Shown: piece after piece, positions 1 through 10,367 of the stretch
Position numbering within the stretch: the stretch's first letter is position 1
How the letters are laid out: the number at the start of each line of letters is the position of its first letter
DNA from: Candidatus Amarobacillus elongatus
GTDB lineage: Bacteria > Chloroflexota > Dehalococcoidia > Tepidiformales > Tepidiformaceae
Assembly (NCBI GenBank): GCA_016703545.1
Contig: JADJBX010000003.1
Span: 310,001 to 374,000 of the forward strand
Direction: 5' to 3'
DNA: 64,000 nt
The notes under the pieces: model-generated
What the model was told of the DNA's origin: nothing
What the model saw: only the letters and a program-made list of their open reading frames with translations
Databases searched by the model: none
Made by a program: the position numbers and the translations under genes

Positions 1-189
1 CCCGGTGCGATGCCGGACCTCGACGCCTGGTCCATCGGCGGTCACCGCGGCGACGAACCAGCCGTCCGCCACGGTCAGCACGAGTGGAGGCGGATCGAGC
101 GGGGCGTTTCCCACCGCTTCCTTGCCGCGCTTCGGGCCTTTCCACGCGTGACCGGTACCAAGATGTTGTGCAACTCCAAAGAACGCCAC
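1..189 (-). CDS. Partial hypothetical protein, runs off the left edge
   Basis: An open minus-strand frame reads from about position 189 (GTG, with a GGGGGAAG purine run just before it) to the edge without a stop. The peptide begins VAFFGVAQHLGTGHAWKGPK and continues with a hydrophobic stretch containing LVLTVADGWFVAAVTADG, which looks like real protein rather than a shadow frame. No family is recognised. The frame is also open further upstream, so the start is uncertain. It lies downstream of the monooxygenase on the same strand. Positions 190-418 hold nothing else I can support. Confidence 0.35.
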   Translation of the reverse strand, partial: MAFFGVAQHLGTGHAWKGPKRGKEAVGNAPLDPPPLVLTVADGWFVAAVTADGPGVEVRHRTG

Positions 190-418
190 GCGCTTCCCCC
201 GAGGCAGGTTGCAACCAGCGTTCTCCCCGCGCGCCCTTGCGCGTACAACAGTGCCCGGCGTGCGCATTTCGCCGCCGTGAACGAGCGCGGGTTCTTAGGC
301 GGCTGCAACGGCCGGTCCCCGAGCTGTCGGCTGCACGCGACGGTTCGCAGGGCGCAGCCGCACAGCGTCACGGTCACGCGCACCACGGGGGCCCGCGCCC
401 AGGGCTGACCCGGTCCCG

Positions 419-2338
419 CTACAGGAAGGCGTAGTCCTCGGGGTTGGGTTCGCGCGTCTGCCGCCAGTACTCCACGAGGTTGAAGGGCCAGTTCTGCGCC
501 GAACGCCCCTTCGCGTTCCGGTACCAGCTGTTCACGGTGGCCACGCCCCACACCATCTGGCGGTTCGCCGCGTCGATGCGTTCGTTGTAGGCGTCGTGGA
601 CGTCCGGCTTGCAGTCCATCGCCCGGGCTTCGCCCTGCGCCAGCAGGCGAAGGCAGCCGAGGATGTACCGCATCTCGCACTCCGAGAAGTAGATGATGCT
701 GCCGTTCACGACGATGTTCGTGTTCGGGCCGTACATCATGAAGAAGTTCGGGAAGTTGGGGACGGTGATGCCCATGTAGGCGCGCGCGTCTCCGTCCCAC
801 TGCTCGTTCAGTTCGATCCCGCCGCGGCCGACGATGCGCATCGGCGTGAGGAACTTCGACGCCTGGAACCCGGTCCCGAAAACGATCACGTCGACCGCGT
901 GCTCCATCCCGTCCTCCGTGACGATGCCGGTGGGCGTGATTTCCCGAATCGCACCGGTGAGCAGGTGGACGTTCTCGCGCTTCAGCGTGCGCGCCCAGAT
1001 GCCGTTGTCGAGGATGAGCCGCTTGGACGCGGGCGCGTACGTGGGCAGCACGTGGGGGAGCAGGTCCGGCCGGTCGGCGAACTGCGACTGGATGTAGCCG
1101 GTGAGGAGCTGCCGCAGTTCGTCGTTGCGATGGCTGACGGACCGCTCCTGTGGTTCCCAGCTCTCATCCACGCGCACCCCCGGGAGCATGCCATCGGTGG
1201 TGGTCAAGAAGAGCCAGAATCGCTGCCAGTGGATGTAGTGGGGGACGTGCCGATAGAGCCAGCTCAGCACGTTCGGGATGGCATCGTAGTAGTGCGGCAC
1301 GGGGACGAACCAGTTGGGCGTGCGCTGGAAAATCAGCAGCTCGGCGGCCTGCTCGGCCACCGGGGGATGAACTGGGCCGCGCTCGCGCCGGTGCCGATGA
1401 CGGCCACCCGCTTCCCCGTGAGGTCGACGCTGTGGTCCCAGCGGGCGGAGTGGAACGACGGACCCGCGAAGGTATCCTGGCCGATGATTTCCGGCACGTT
1501 CGGCCGGTTCAGCTGGCCGACGGCGCTAATGACCGCCTCGGCCTCGATCGTCTCCCTCGTCGCCGCCCGCGCCTTTCACGCGAAGCCGCCACGTGCGTGC
1601 TTCCTCGTCGAAGGCGGCCTCAATCACCTCGGTATCGAAGCGGATGTTGTCTCGAATGCCGTACTCCTCGGCGCACGCGCGGAAGTAGTCGAGCAGCGTC
1701 CCCTGGGCGGAGTAATGCGTCGGCCAGTCCACACGTTGGGCGAAGGAGTAGCTGTAGAACGCGTTCGAGACGTCGACCCGCGCGCCGGGGTAGGTGTTCT
1801 CCAGCCACGTCCCGCCAACGTCTGAGTTCTTCTCGAGGATGACGTAGGGGATGCCGGCCTGCTGCAGCCGGATGGCCGCGAGGATGCCCGACATGCCCGC
1901 GCCGATAACGACCACGCGAAGGCGGACGTCCGCCTCCAGCCGCCAGTCGGGCGCGCGGGGGTCCTCCCCTTCGGGGGCTAGCTCCTCCATGAGCAGCTCC
2001 ACGTATTCGTCCGAGGCGGGCGAATCCGTCATCCAGGCGACCGTGCGGCGCACATCCTCCGCGAGGGTATGCGCGCCGGGGGCGACGTCGCCATCGCGGA
2101 GTCGGCGAATGGCGGCCAGTGCGAGCTCGCGCGCCTCCGCCTGCGCCTCCGCTGGAAGGCCCGCCTGTGGCACGCCCGGGGTGAGGGTCCGGGGACGGAG
2201 GTCGTCGCGCAGGATCGAGAGATCGCCCGTCGCGTGCGCGAGCGCCGGCAACAACGCCGGGAGGAACGCATCCTCAAGTGCCGCGCGGATCGTGGCGTCG
2301 TCGTCGGTGATGGGCTCGGTGACGCGCGAAATGGCCAT
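419..2338 (-). CDS. Baeyer-Villiger monooxygenase, 4-hydroxyacetophenone monooxygenase (HAPMO) type, with two compensating frameshifts
   Basis: A flavoprotein monooxygenase that would use FAD, NADPH and O2 to turn a ketone into an ester or lactone. Total length is about 640 codons, the usual size of HAPMO, and it has the ~135-residue N-terminal extension typical of that subgroup (DDDATIRAALEDAF; HATGDLSILRDDLRPRTL). Next come the FAD Rossmann motif GAGMSGILAAIRLQQAG and ENTYPGARVDV. A middle section in another frame carries the Baeyer-Villiger fingerprint FAGPSFHSARWD and the NADPH Rossmann motif GKRVAVIGTGAS. The original frame then resumes with AEQAAELLIFQRTPNWF. Shifts lie near 1554-1556 (one base too many in a CCC run) and 1362-1366 (one base too few in a G run), with zero net change. 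These are probably sequence errors, though a decaying gene cannot be excluded. The substrate is unknown. Confidence 0.82.
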
Positions 2339-2371
2339 GTGAATCGTTCCCCCTCGATCTCGTGGGGCGGA

Positions 2372-2400
2372 AGCCTACCCCTCCGGGGCGTGAGTGAGAA
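2372..2400 (-). promoter_or_regulatory. Candidate sigma-70 promoter of the monooxygenase
   Basis: On the minus strand, TTCTCA is followed after exactly 17 bases by TAGGCT, about 34 bases before the monooxygenase ATG. Each box matches consensus at four of six positions. A GAGGGGGAA purine run before the ATG serves as ribosome binding site. Confidence 0.35.
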
Positions 2401-2433
2401 TCACCGGGCCGAGCTCGAATGCGCACGCCGCCG

Positions 2434-3345
2434 CTAGATCATCACGTAACGGGCGAACTCCTCGTCGCTGATCTCCTCCGGCACGGGATTTCCCGGGCCG
2501 TAGATGGGGTGCCGGCGTGGGGGCGGGGCCGAAATCCTGGTGCGCCCTTCGTTCACGAGCCGCCGCACGGCGTGGTCTGCGAGGTACGGGTCGCGGAGCA
2601 CCGGAAGGCCGAGGCGCGTGCGAAAGACGGAGCGGGCGCGCGGAATCGGGCCGCCCATCAGTTCCATCTCCCAGTAGTTCACGTACTCGAGGGCACGGTC
2701 GAACGACTCCTGCGGGAAGCGCTCGCCCATTTCGTGGATGAGCCGCCCGGCGAGCGTGTCGTTCGGACCGGTGAGGGCCAGTGGCACCTCGCGCACCCGG
2801 CCACCTGGCGGCGGCGCGCTCCAGTACACCCAGGTTCCAAAGCAGGCCCGGAGGCATTCCCCGAGCGGCGTCGCGCGGGTGCCGGGGCCGCCATCGCCGT
2901 CCGCGGGTTCGAACGCATCCATGCTTCTTGCCGCGGCCGCCCGCAATGCGCGGCTCGCCTCGCTCGCGGCGTCCGTGAGGTCGCACGTGCGGTTCGATGG
3001 CTCGACCAGGAGGAAGCAGTTGGCGAACTGCGTGCCCCAGTCCATGGCGATGTACCGCTCTTCGTCGTCGAGCCGCCGCAGCGCCAGCAGGATGACCAGG
3101 TCGCCCGTATCGACTTCGCGCCGGGCGGCGGCAAAACCGCGCCATGACGGCGTTTCGCGGAGGTAGACGGCGCTGCCTGAGATGCGGCGCGGGCGCTGGG
3201 CGAACGGCACGTCATAGACGACCCCGCGGGCGGATCCGGCGAGGTCGCGCAGGCCCTGCTGGATGAGGGCCTCGATCGACGGCATCACGGGCCCGGCGGG
3301 AGCACTCTCGCCCATGCTGCCGGCACTGCGTCGCCACAGTCGCAT
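2434..3345 (-). CDS. Hypothetical protein of about 300 residues
   Basis: I do not recognise this protein. It is soluble, with no signal peptide or membrane segment. It contains YIAMDWGTQFANCFLLVEPS in the middle and RRLVNEGRTRISAPPPRR followed by YGPGNPVPEEISDEEFARYV at the C-terminus. The chosen start is the ATG at 3345 (MRLWRRSAGSMGES); a second ATG at 3315 is possible. The frame runs open far upstream, but that part overlaps the SDR gene in a shadow frame and was not included. It follows the SDR on the same strand with a gap of about 85 bases, so the two may be co-transcribed. Confidence 0.6.
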   Translation of the reverse strand: MRLWRRSAGSMGESAPAGPVMPSIEALIQQGLRDLAGSARGVVYDVPFAQRPRRISGSAVYLRETPSWRGFAAARREVDTGDLVILLALRRLDDEERYIAMDWGTQFANCFLLVEPSNRTCDLTDAASEASRALRAAAARSMDAFEPADGDGGPGTRATPLGECLRACFGTWVYWSAPPPGGRVREVPLALTGPNDTLAGRLIHEMGERFPQESFDRALEYVNYWEMELMGGPIPRARSVFRTRLGLPVLRDPYLADHAVRRLVNEGRTRISAPPPRRHPIYGPGNPVPEEISDEEFARYVMI

Positions 3346-3431
3346 CCCGTTGCCCCCATTGCCTCGACCGTCGAGGGTTCTTCCTTTCGTACGGTAGCGC
3401 GTTCGCAGCGGATCCGGCAGTACGAAAAGCC

Positions 3432-4205
3432 TTACTGGTGGCGGGTGGAACTTCCGCCATCGACCGGGATAACCGTGCCGGTGATGTACGCGCTCGCCCG
3501 CGAGGAGAGGAAAATCGCCGTCCCGGCCATGTCCTCGGGTTCGCCAATGCGGCCCATCGGGTTCGCGCGCGCGATGGCGTCGCCCGCGCGGCGCAGCGTC
3601 TCCGCCATCATCTTGCTTTCGAACGGACCGGGAGCGATCGCGTTTACGGTGATGCGCCGCGGCGCGAGCTTGTGGGCCAGCACGCGGGTCATGTGGTGCA
3701 CCGCCGCCTTGCTCGCGGAGTAGGCGAAGGTGTCGAGCGCGGGCGCCTGCAACCCGTCGACGGAGCCAATGTTGATGACGCGAGCGGGATCGCCCTCTCG
3801 TGCACCTGCCGCGAGCGAGTCCACAAGCAGCCGCGTGAGGTGGAAGACCCCCTTCACGTTCGTGTTCATCACTTTGTCGAACGCCTCGTCGGGGAACTCG
3901 GCCATGGGCGCCGCCCAATTGGCCCCGGCGTTGTTCACCAGGATGTGGAGAGCGGGCTCCCGTTCGGCGATGAAGGTCGCGAGCGCCTGGCAGCCCGCGA
4001 GCGTGGAGATGTCACCCGGCACGGCCACGCAATCGCCGAGTTGCGAAAGGCGTGCGTGCGCGTCCTGCACTTCGCTCGTCTTGCGCGCGGTGATGTACAC
4101 CCTGGCGCCCGCTTCCACGAAGCCCTGCGCGATCATGAACCCGATGCCCCGTGACCCGCCCGTCACGAGCGCGACCTTCCCCTTGATTGAGAACAGATCC
4201 TGCAT
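3432..4205 (-). CDS. SDR family NAD(P)-dependent oxidoreductase
   Basis: A classical short-chain dehydrogenase/reductase of 257 residues, the standard family length. The cofactor motif TGGSRGIG lies near residue 15, the NNAG motif near 90, and the catalytic Tyr/Lys pair in FAYSASKAAVHH near 160, with a Ser upstream in INIGSVDG. The C-terminus ends in the usual ITGTVIPVDGGSS. It would oxidise or reduce a hydroxyl/keto group with NAD(P)(H); such enzymes are often 3-oxoacyl-reductase-like, but the substrate cannot be told. It lies downstream of sucC, separated from it by a strong terminator, so it probably has its own promoter. Confidence 0.88.
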   Translation of the reverse strand: MQDLFSIKGKVALVTGGSRGIGFMIAQGFVEAGARVYITARKTSEVQDAHARLSQLGDCVAVPGDISTLAGCQALATFIAEREPALHILVNNAGANWAAPMAEFPDEAFDKVMNTNVKGVFHLTRLLVDSLAAGAREGDPARVINIGSVDGLQAPALDTFAYSASKAAVHHMTRVLAHKLAPRRITVNAIAPGPFESKMMAETLRRAGDAIARANPMGRIGEPEDMAGTAIFLSSRASAYITGTVIPVDGGSSTRHQ

Positions 4206-4269
4206 GACTTCGGCCCTCCCGCGCGTGCGAGTCTATCCGCGGGTTCGTCTTGGGAAAACGGGCGCGTAC

Positions 4270-4302
4270 GAAAAAGGGCGAGTAGCTCGCGCCACTCGCC
4301 CT
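4270..4302 (-). terminator. Rho-independent terminator after sucC
   Basis: On the minus strand an 8-bp stem, GGGCGAGT paired with ACTCGCCC around a 10-base loop, is followed directly by TTTTT. It sits about 20 bases past the sucC stop codon. Confidence 0.85.
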
Positions 4303-4324
4303 CGGCGGTTCGTCCCGGGACGGG

Positions 4325-5587
<1,263 letters not shown>

Positions 5588-5666
5588 CGGGTGCTCCGGG
5601 GTGGTGGTGCGGCAAGACTACGCGAGCGCGAGCCTAGAACGAAGTGCCGCGGCCGGGAGCAGCGAA

Positions 5667-5753
<87 letters not shown>

Positions 5754-5822
5754 ACGAGCCATCATCGCGGGCCGCTTCCATCCCCTCAATACCGCCCCCG
5801 ATGCCGGGAAAGCCCGCTCTGC

Positions 5823-5849
5823 TTAGCACTCTTGACAGGCGAGTGCTAA
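5823..5849 (+). promoter_or_regulatory. CIRCE element (HrcA operator)
   Basis: A perfect match to the CIRCE inverted repeat: TTAGCACTC, 9-base spacer, GAGTGCTAA. HrcA binds this operator to repress heat-shock genes. The spacer contains TTGACA, an exact -35 hexamer, so repressor binding would block the promoter. The first gene downstream is the FmdB-like zinc ribbon protein, not a chaperone gene. Confidence 0.92.
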
Positions 5850-5910
5850 GCGGCCGACGATGAAACCGCTTCGCGCTCGCGCGCGTCAACCTTCGCCACG
5901 GAGATTGCCG

Positions 5911-6234
5911 GTGCCGGCTTACGACTACCATTGCGACGCCTGTGGCTCGACCTATGAACTGCGGCAGGGCTTCGATGCCGAGACGTCGCACACCTGTGAG
6001 GAGTGCGGCAAGGGCACCGCGAAGCGCGTCCTGACCGCTCCCCGCGTCGTCTTCAAGGGCTCTGGCTGGTACGTCACCGACAGCCGCAAGACCGGCACGT
6101 CCGTCGACGACAGCCCGGCGCCGGCGGCCGCCTCCACGACGGCCGCGACGGAGTCCACGTCTTCGTCGACCGAATCCAGCTCATCGACGGCTGCCCCGGA
6201 CACGGGCAGCAAGGCGGCATCGACGGCGGACTGA
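5911..6234 (+). CDS. FmdB-like zinc ribbon protein
   Basis: A 107-residue protein with the FmdB/putative regulatory zinc-ribbon fold. It starts MPAYDYHCDACGSTYELRQG, and a second cysteine pair follows in HTCEECGKGTAKRV, giving a Cys4 zinc knuckle. APRVVFKGSGWYVTD is the conserved family tail. The last 40 residues are low-complexity Ser/Thr/Ala. GTG at 5911 is chosen because the family begins MP-Y-Y-C and a GGAG lies upstream; an in-frame ATG at 5860 would add a non-conserved arginine-rich leader. The CIRCE element just upstream predicts heat induction through HrcA. The biochemical function is unknown. Confidence 0.85.
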   Translation: MPAYDYHCDACGSTYELRQGFDAETSHTCEECGKGTAKRVLTAPRVVFKGSGWYVTDSRKTGTSVDDSPAPAAASTTAATESTSSSTESSSSTAAPDTGSKAASTAD

Positions 6235-6305
6235 TCGTGAACAGGAGCACTCCCCTGCAACGGTGAGGCGGGATACCCTCGCGCGGGAGGTGAGGGGAGG
6301 AGTCC

Positions 6306-6905
6306 ATGGGGTCGCCAGGCGAAAGCGCTTCACCAACAACGCGGGAGCGGATTCTTGCGTCCGCCCGAGAACTCTTCGCGCAGGATGGCTACAACCGCGC
6401 CACCGTTCGCGCCATCGGCCGGCGATCGGGCATCACCGACGCGGCCATCTACCACCACTTCCGGGGCAAACGCGCGCTCTACGATGCCGTTCTCGAAGAA
6501 CGCCCGGTGCCGCCGCGCGGGCCAGAGGATGAAGGAGCGAGCCGCCAGGCACTCCTCGCGATGATCATCAGCGCCATGGAGGCGTGGGCGCGCCAGCCCG
6601 GCCTGACCGCGCTCATGTTCCACCAGGGCATCGCCGGCGACGGCCAGACCGTGGAGGCAAACGTCGTCGCCCGCGAGGAGATCATCGCCATGGTGGAGCC
6701 CTGCTTGCAGGGGGGCGGATCTGCCCTGGCCGCCGAGGCGCTCGCCTACGTTGTTTCCGGGATGGTGACCGACGCCATTCTCAGGATTGGCGCCGCGTAC
6801 CCCGAGCTCGCGCTCGGCGCCGATGGCCTCCGGCACGTTGCCGAAGCTATCGACCACATTCTCCCGGCCCAGGCGCTTCCCGCGCAGCAGTCGGCGGCGG
6901 GCTAA
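6306..6905 (+). CDS. TetR/AcrR family transcriptional regulator
   Basis: A 199-residue repressor-type regulator. The N-terminal helix-turn-helix is clear: TRERILASARELFAQDGY, then RAIGRRSGITDAAIYHHFRG. The C-terminal ligand-binding half is divergent, as usual. A strong GGGGAGGAG precedes the ATG. It is followed four bases later by a second TetR gene on the same strand, and then by dtd. The ligand and targets are unknown; a FmdB/TetR/TetR/dtd read-through unit is possible. Confidence 0.88.
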   Translation: MGSPGESASPTTRERILASARELFAQDGYNRATVRAIGRRSGITDAAIYHHFRGKRALYDAVLEERPVPPRGPEDEGASRQALLAMIISAMEAWARQPGLTALMFHQGIAGDGQTVEANVVAREEIIAMVEPCLQGGGSALAAEALAYVVSGMVTDAILRIGAAYPELALGADGLRHVAEAIDHILPAQALPAQQSAAG

Positions 6906-6909
6906 TCCG

Positions 6910-7539
6910 ATGCCGTACCTGTACCGGGACAATGGCGCCCGCCGCGCCGCCGAGACGCGTAAGCGCATCCTCGATGCCGCCCTCCGTTGCTTCGCGGCCG
7001 GGGGGTACGAAGGCACGAGCATGCGCCAGCTCGCCGAATGCTGCGGCCTCACCGACGCCGCCCTCTACTACCATTTCGAATCGAAGCAGGCGCTCATGGA
7101 GGCGCTGTTGCGGGAGCGCTGGGGCTGCCTCGCCGCCCCACGGCCCGAACCGGACACCGCGCGCAGACCGTCAGGCGCGCTCGCCCACCTCATCGACCTC
7201 ATCCTCGATCGATGGGCGGAGCACGCGGACTACCTGCGGGTGCTCGCACGCGAAGCGCACACCTCGGCGCTCGCCCGCGAGCTCTACGCGCGGATCGCCG
7301 ATGAGTGGGCCGACTCCATGACCGCGCTGCTCGCCGGGCGGTTGCACAGGGATGACGCCGCCCGCATCGCGCGTTCGGTGCGCTACGCGGTCGTGGGTGT
7401 CCTGTTCACGGGTCTCCAGGAGCATGGCGCCGCGTTCGCCGAACTCGCGCGGCAGCCCGCGTTTCGCGACCACGTTCACGCCCTCGTTCGCGCGGTCGCT
7501 CCCGTCGAGCGGTTCGAAGCGATTCCCGCCGCGCAATGA
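6910..7539 (+). CDS. TetR/AcrR family transcriptional regulator
   Basis: A second TetR-type regulator of 209 residues. The DNA-binding domain spans about residues 12-60: AETRKRILDAALRCFAAGGY and RQLAECCGLTDAALYYHFES. The start is ATG 6910, giving MPYLYRDNGARRAAETRK; the longer open frame upstream overlaps the previous TetR gene and was rejected. Its stop overlaps the dtd start by four bases (ATGA), which indicates translational coupling. The two neighbouring TetR proteins share the helix-turn-helix layout but differ elsewhere, so they are not a recent duplication. Confidence 0.87.
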   Translation: MPYLYRDNGARRAAETRKRILDAALRCFAAGGYEGTSMRQLAECCGLTDAALYYHFESKQALMEALLRERWGCLAAPRPEPDTARRPSGALAHLIDLILDRWAEHADYLRVLAREAHTSALARELYARIADEWADSMTALLAGRLHRDDAARIARSVRYAVVGVLFTGLQEHGAAFAELARQPAFRDHVHALVRAVAPVERFEAIPAAQ

Positions 7540-8012
7540 GGGCGCTCGTGCAGCGCGTTTCGCGCGCCGAGGTAAGGGTCGACGGCGCCGTGCGCGGGCG
7601 TATCGAAGCGGGCTTCGTCGTACTGGTCGGCGTGTCTCCCGCGGACACCGTGGCGTTGGCCGCGCGGCTCGCCGCGAAGGTGGCTGCCCTTCGCCTGTTC
7701 GAAGACTCCGAAGGGCGGATGAACCTCGCGCTCGCGGACGTTGGCGGCGCTGTCCTCGCCATCAGCCAGTTCACCCTCTACGCCGATGTCCGGCGGGGGA
7801 ACCGTCCCTCGTTCTCGGGAGCGGCGCCCGGCGACGTCGCGGAGCCGGTTTACGACGCGTTCTGCGCCGGGATCGAGGCCGCTGGTCTGCCCTGCGAACG
7901 CGGTCTCTTCGGCGCGCACATGGAGGTCGACCTGATGAACGACGGCCCCGTGACCGTCATCGTCGACTCCGCCGACCTTGAGCGGCCGCGGGACAGCAAG
8001 CCGGTAACTTGA
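7536..8012 (+). CDS. dtd: D-aminoacyl-tRNA deacylase
   Basis: Dtd hydrolyses D-amino acids wrongly attached to tRNA and also recycles Gly-tRNA(Ala). The 158-residue protein shows the family start MRALVQRVSRAEVRVDG and the first active-site motif ISQFTLYADVRRGNRPSF (SQFTL). The second cross-subunit motif is normally NGPVT; here it is MNDGPVTVIVD, with Asp-Gly-Pro in place of Asn-Gly-Pro. The gene is translationally coupled to the preceding TetR gene and followed 55 bases later by proS, so the pair may serve translation quality control together. Confidence 0.95.
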   Translation: MRALVQRVSRAEVRVDGAVRGRIEAGFVVLVGVSPADTVALAARLAAKVAALRLFEDSEGRMNLALADVGGAVLAISQFTLYADVRRGNRPSFSGAAPGDVAEPVYDAFCAGIEAAGLPCERGLFGAHMEVDLMNDGPVTVIVDSADLERPRDSKPVT

Positions 8013-8067
8013 CCGAACGTGACACGGCGCGCCACCGTTCGTAGACCGACGAAGGAGTTCCCCGCCC

Positions 8068-9781
8068 ATGAGGATGAGCCGCCTGCTCTTGAAGACGCTG
8101 CGAGAGGCGCCGGCTGACGCCGACCTGCCCAGCCATAAGCTGCTCATCCGCGCGGGCCTCGTGAGCCAGCTCGCCGCCGGGCTGTACTCCTTCACGCCGC
8201 TGGGCTGGAAAGTGTTCCGGCGTCTCGAGGCCATCATCCGCGAGGAGATGGACGGCGCCGGCGCGCAGGAGGTGCACCTCCCCGCCCTGCACCCCATCGA
8301 AGTCTGGGAGAAGTCCGGCCGCGCGGCGGCGATGGGCGAGACCCTCTTCCGCCTCAATGACCGCAAGGAGCATGGATTCGCGCTCGGCCCCACGCATGAG
8401 GAAGTGATCAGCGACCTCGCCGGCCGGACCATCCAGAGTTACCGCGACCTGCCGGTGACCCTGTACCAGATCCAGACGAAGTTCCGCGACGAGCCCCGCC
8501 CGCGGGGCGGCCTCATCCGGCTGCGCGAATTCACCATGAAGGACGCCTACAGCTTCGATACCGGCTGGTACACGCTCGACGCGTCGTACGACCTCGCCTT
8601 CGAGGCCTACGTGCGCATCTTCCAGCGCGCGGGCGTGCCCGTGATTCCGGTGGCCGCGGATTCCGGCGCAATCGGCGGCAAGGATAGCCAGGAGTTCATC
8701 TTCCTCACCCCCAACGGCGAGGACGAAATCCTGCTGTGCCCCTCCTGCGGCTACGCGGCCAACGCGGAGAAGGCGGATTTCCGCCGGCCGCCTGCCGTTC
8801 CCGGTGAGCCCGCGCCCATGGAGCGCATCGCCACGCCGGGACAGAAGACGATCGACGACCTGGTCGCCAATCTCGGTGTCGAAGCCCGGCAGACGTGCAA
8901 GGCCGTGTTCTTCCGCGCCGACGGCAAGCCCGTCTTCGTGGCCATTCGCGGTGACCTCGACGTGAACGAGGTGAAGCTCAAGAACACCCTCAAGGCGAAA
9001 GACCTCGAGGCGATGGACGAGCGCATGGCGCGTGCCGCGGGCCTCGTTGCCGGTTCCGCCTCCGCCGTGGGGCTCACCGGCATGACCATCGTGGCCGATT
9101 CGAGCGCGGTCGAAGCGGTCAACCTCGTCGCGGGCGCGAACGAGGACGGGTTCCACTACACGAACGTGAACCACGGGCGAGATTGGAAGGGCTGACGTCG
9201 TGGCGGAGATCGCGCTCGCCCGGGGCGGCGATGCCTGCGCCACCTGTGGCACGCCGCTCCAGGTCAAGCGCGGCATGGAGATGGGCCACGTCTTCAAGCT
9301 GGGCACGATCTATTCGGAATCCATGGGCGTGTACTACCTGGACGAGCAGGGTGAGCGAAAGCCGGCCGTGATGGGCTGCTACGGCATTGGCGTGGAGCGC
9401 ATGCTCGCCGCCTGCATCGAAGCCAACCACGACGACAACGGCATCACCTGGCCTGTGGGCGTGGCGCCGTACGATGTCCACCTCGTGGGGTTGAACCTCG
9501 ACCAGCCCGCCGTCGCCGAGGCCCTCGCGAGCATCGAAGCCGCCCTCGCCGCCGAGGGCCTCACGGCGCTGATCGACGACCGGTCAGAGTCGGCGGGCGT
9601 GAAGTTCAAGGACGCCGACCTGCTCGGCATGCCCGTACGCATCACCGTCAGCCCCCGAGCCCTGGAAAAGGGCGGGGTCGAGGTGAAGGCGCGCAGGGCA
9701 CAGGGGTTCGAAATCGTCCCCATCCCGGGGATCACCGCTCACGTGCGACGGCTGCTCGTGGACGCGACGCCGGCGTCGTAG
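8068..9781 (+). CDS. proS: Proline--tRNA ligase (one frameshift)
   Basis: Prolyl-tRNA synthetase, class II, bacterial type. The first part (8068-9195) has MRMSRLLLKTLREAPADADL, motif 2 with KFRDEPRPRGGLIRLREFTMKD, and the start of the editing insertion (TCKAVFFRADGKPVFV). The second part resumes in another frame with VAEIALARGGDACATCG, then the motif 3 region (GCYGIGVERMLAA) and the anticodon-binding domain ending in ITAHVRRLLVDA. The join needs one G removed from the GGG near 9187-9189, giving GRDWKADVVAEIAL. This gene is essential, so I read the shift as a sequence error. An AAGGAG lies upstream of the ATG. The full length of about 570 residues fits the family. Confidence 0.93.
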
Positions 9782-9782
9782 T

Positions 9783-10247
9783 TCAGCGTTGCGCCGCCAG
9801 CGCTTGCTCGCGAAAGCCGAACCGTTCGTAGGTGCGGGTCATGAGCGGGCTCGAAAGCACGAAGTCCGCGGTGGCGCGGTTGCAGGCGATGGGCGTGTTG
9901 TAGACGACGGCGATGCGGAGGAGCGCCTTCACGTCGACGTCGTGGGGCTGCGGCTCCAGCGGATCCCAGAAGAACATGACGAAGTCCAACCGGCCCTCGG
10001 CGACGGCCGCGCCCACCTGCTGGTCCCCGCCGAGCGGTCCGCTGAGGAAACGCGTCACCGGGATGCCGAGCTCGGCTTCGATGAGGGCGCCGGTCGTCCC
10101 GGTCGCGTACAGGTCGTGCTCGGCGAGGGTGCCGCGGTTGTAGCGCGCCCAGTCCAGCAGGTCCAGTTTCCGGTTGTCGTGCGCGATGAGCGCGATGCGT
10201 TTTCGTTCGGCCATCTGCGCCGGTCGCGGCGCCGTTTCGATATGCAT
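9783..10247 (-). CDS. mgsA: Methylglyoxal synthase
   Basis: Converts dihydroxyacetone phosphate to methylglyoxal and phosphate, a bypass of lower glycolysis. The 154-residue protein has the conserved core KRIALIAHDNRKLDLLDWA, ATGTTGALIE, the phosphate-binding SGPLGGDQQVGA, and FFWDPLEPQPHDVDVKALLR with the catalytic Asp in the family position. The start ATG at 10247 has a good AAGGAG six bases before it. It is convergent with proS (one base between the stops) and divergent from the TetR gene at 10368. Confidence 0.94.
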   Translation of the reverse strand: MHIETAPRPAQMAERKRIALIAHDNRKLDLLDWARYNRGTLAEHDLYATGTTGALIEAELGIPVTRFLSGPLGGDQQVGAAVAEGRLDFVMFFWDPLEPQPHDVDVKALLRIAVVYNTPIACNRATADFVLSSPLMTRTYERFGFREQALAAQR

Positions 10248-10367
10248 GGAGTCTCCTTCGCCCGCGTATGCCGCGTGCTCTGGATCCCACCGTAGCCTGT
10301 CCCGGTGAACGGTGCGTTTCCGTCGGTAACGTCCAACCTAACTTGCTGAACCCCAATATGACGGGAA

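Noticed and set aside
10..434. Plus-strand frames at the left edge
   Set aside because: Arginine-rich, without motifs; the minus-strand partial frame reads more like protein.
419..2338. Calling the monooxygenase a pseudogene
   Set aside because: Two compensating one-base shifts, with conserved motifs in all three sections and full HAPMO length, fit sequence error better than decay.
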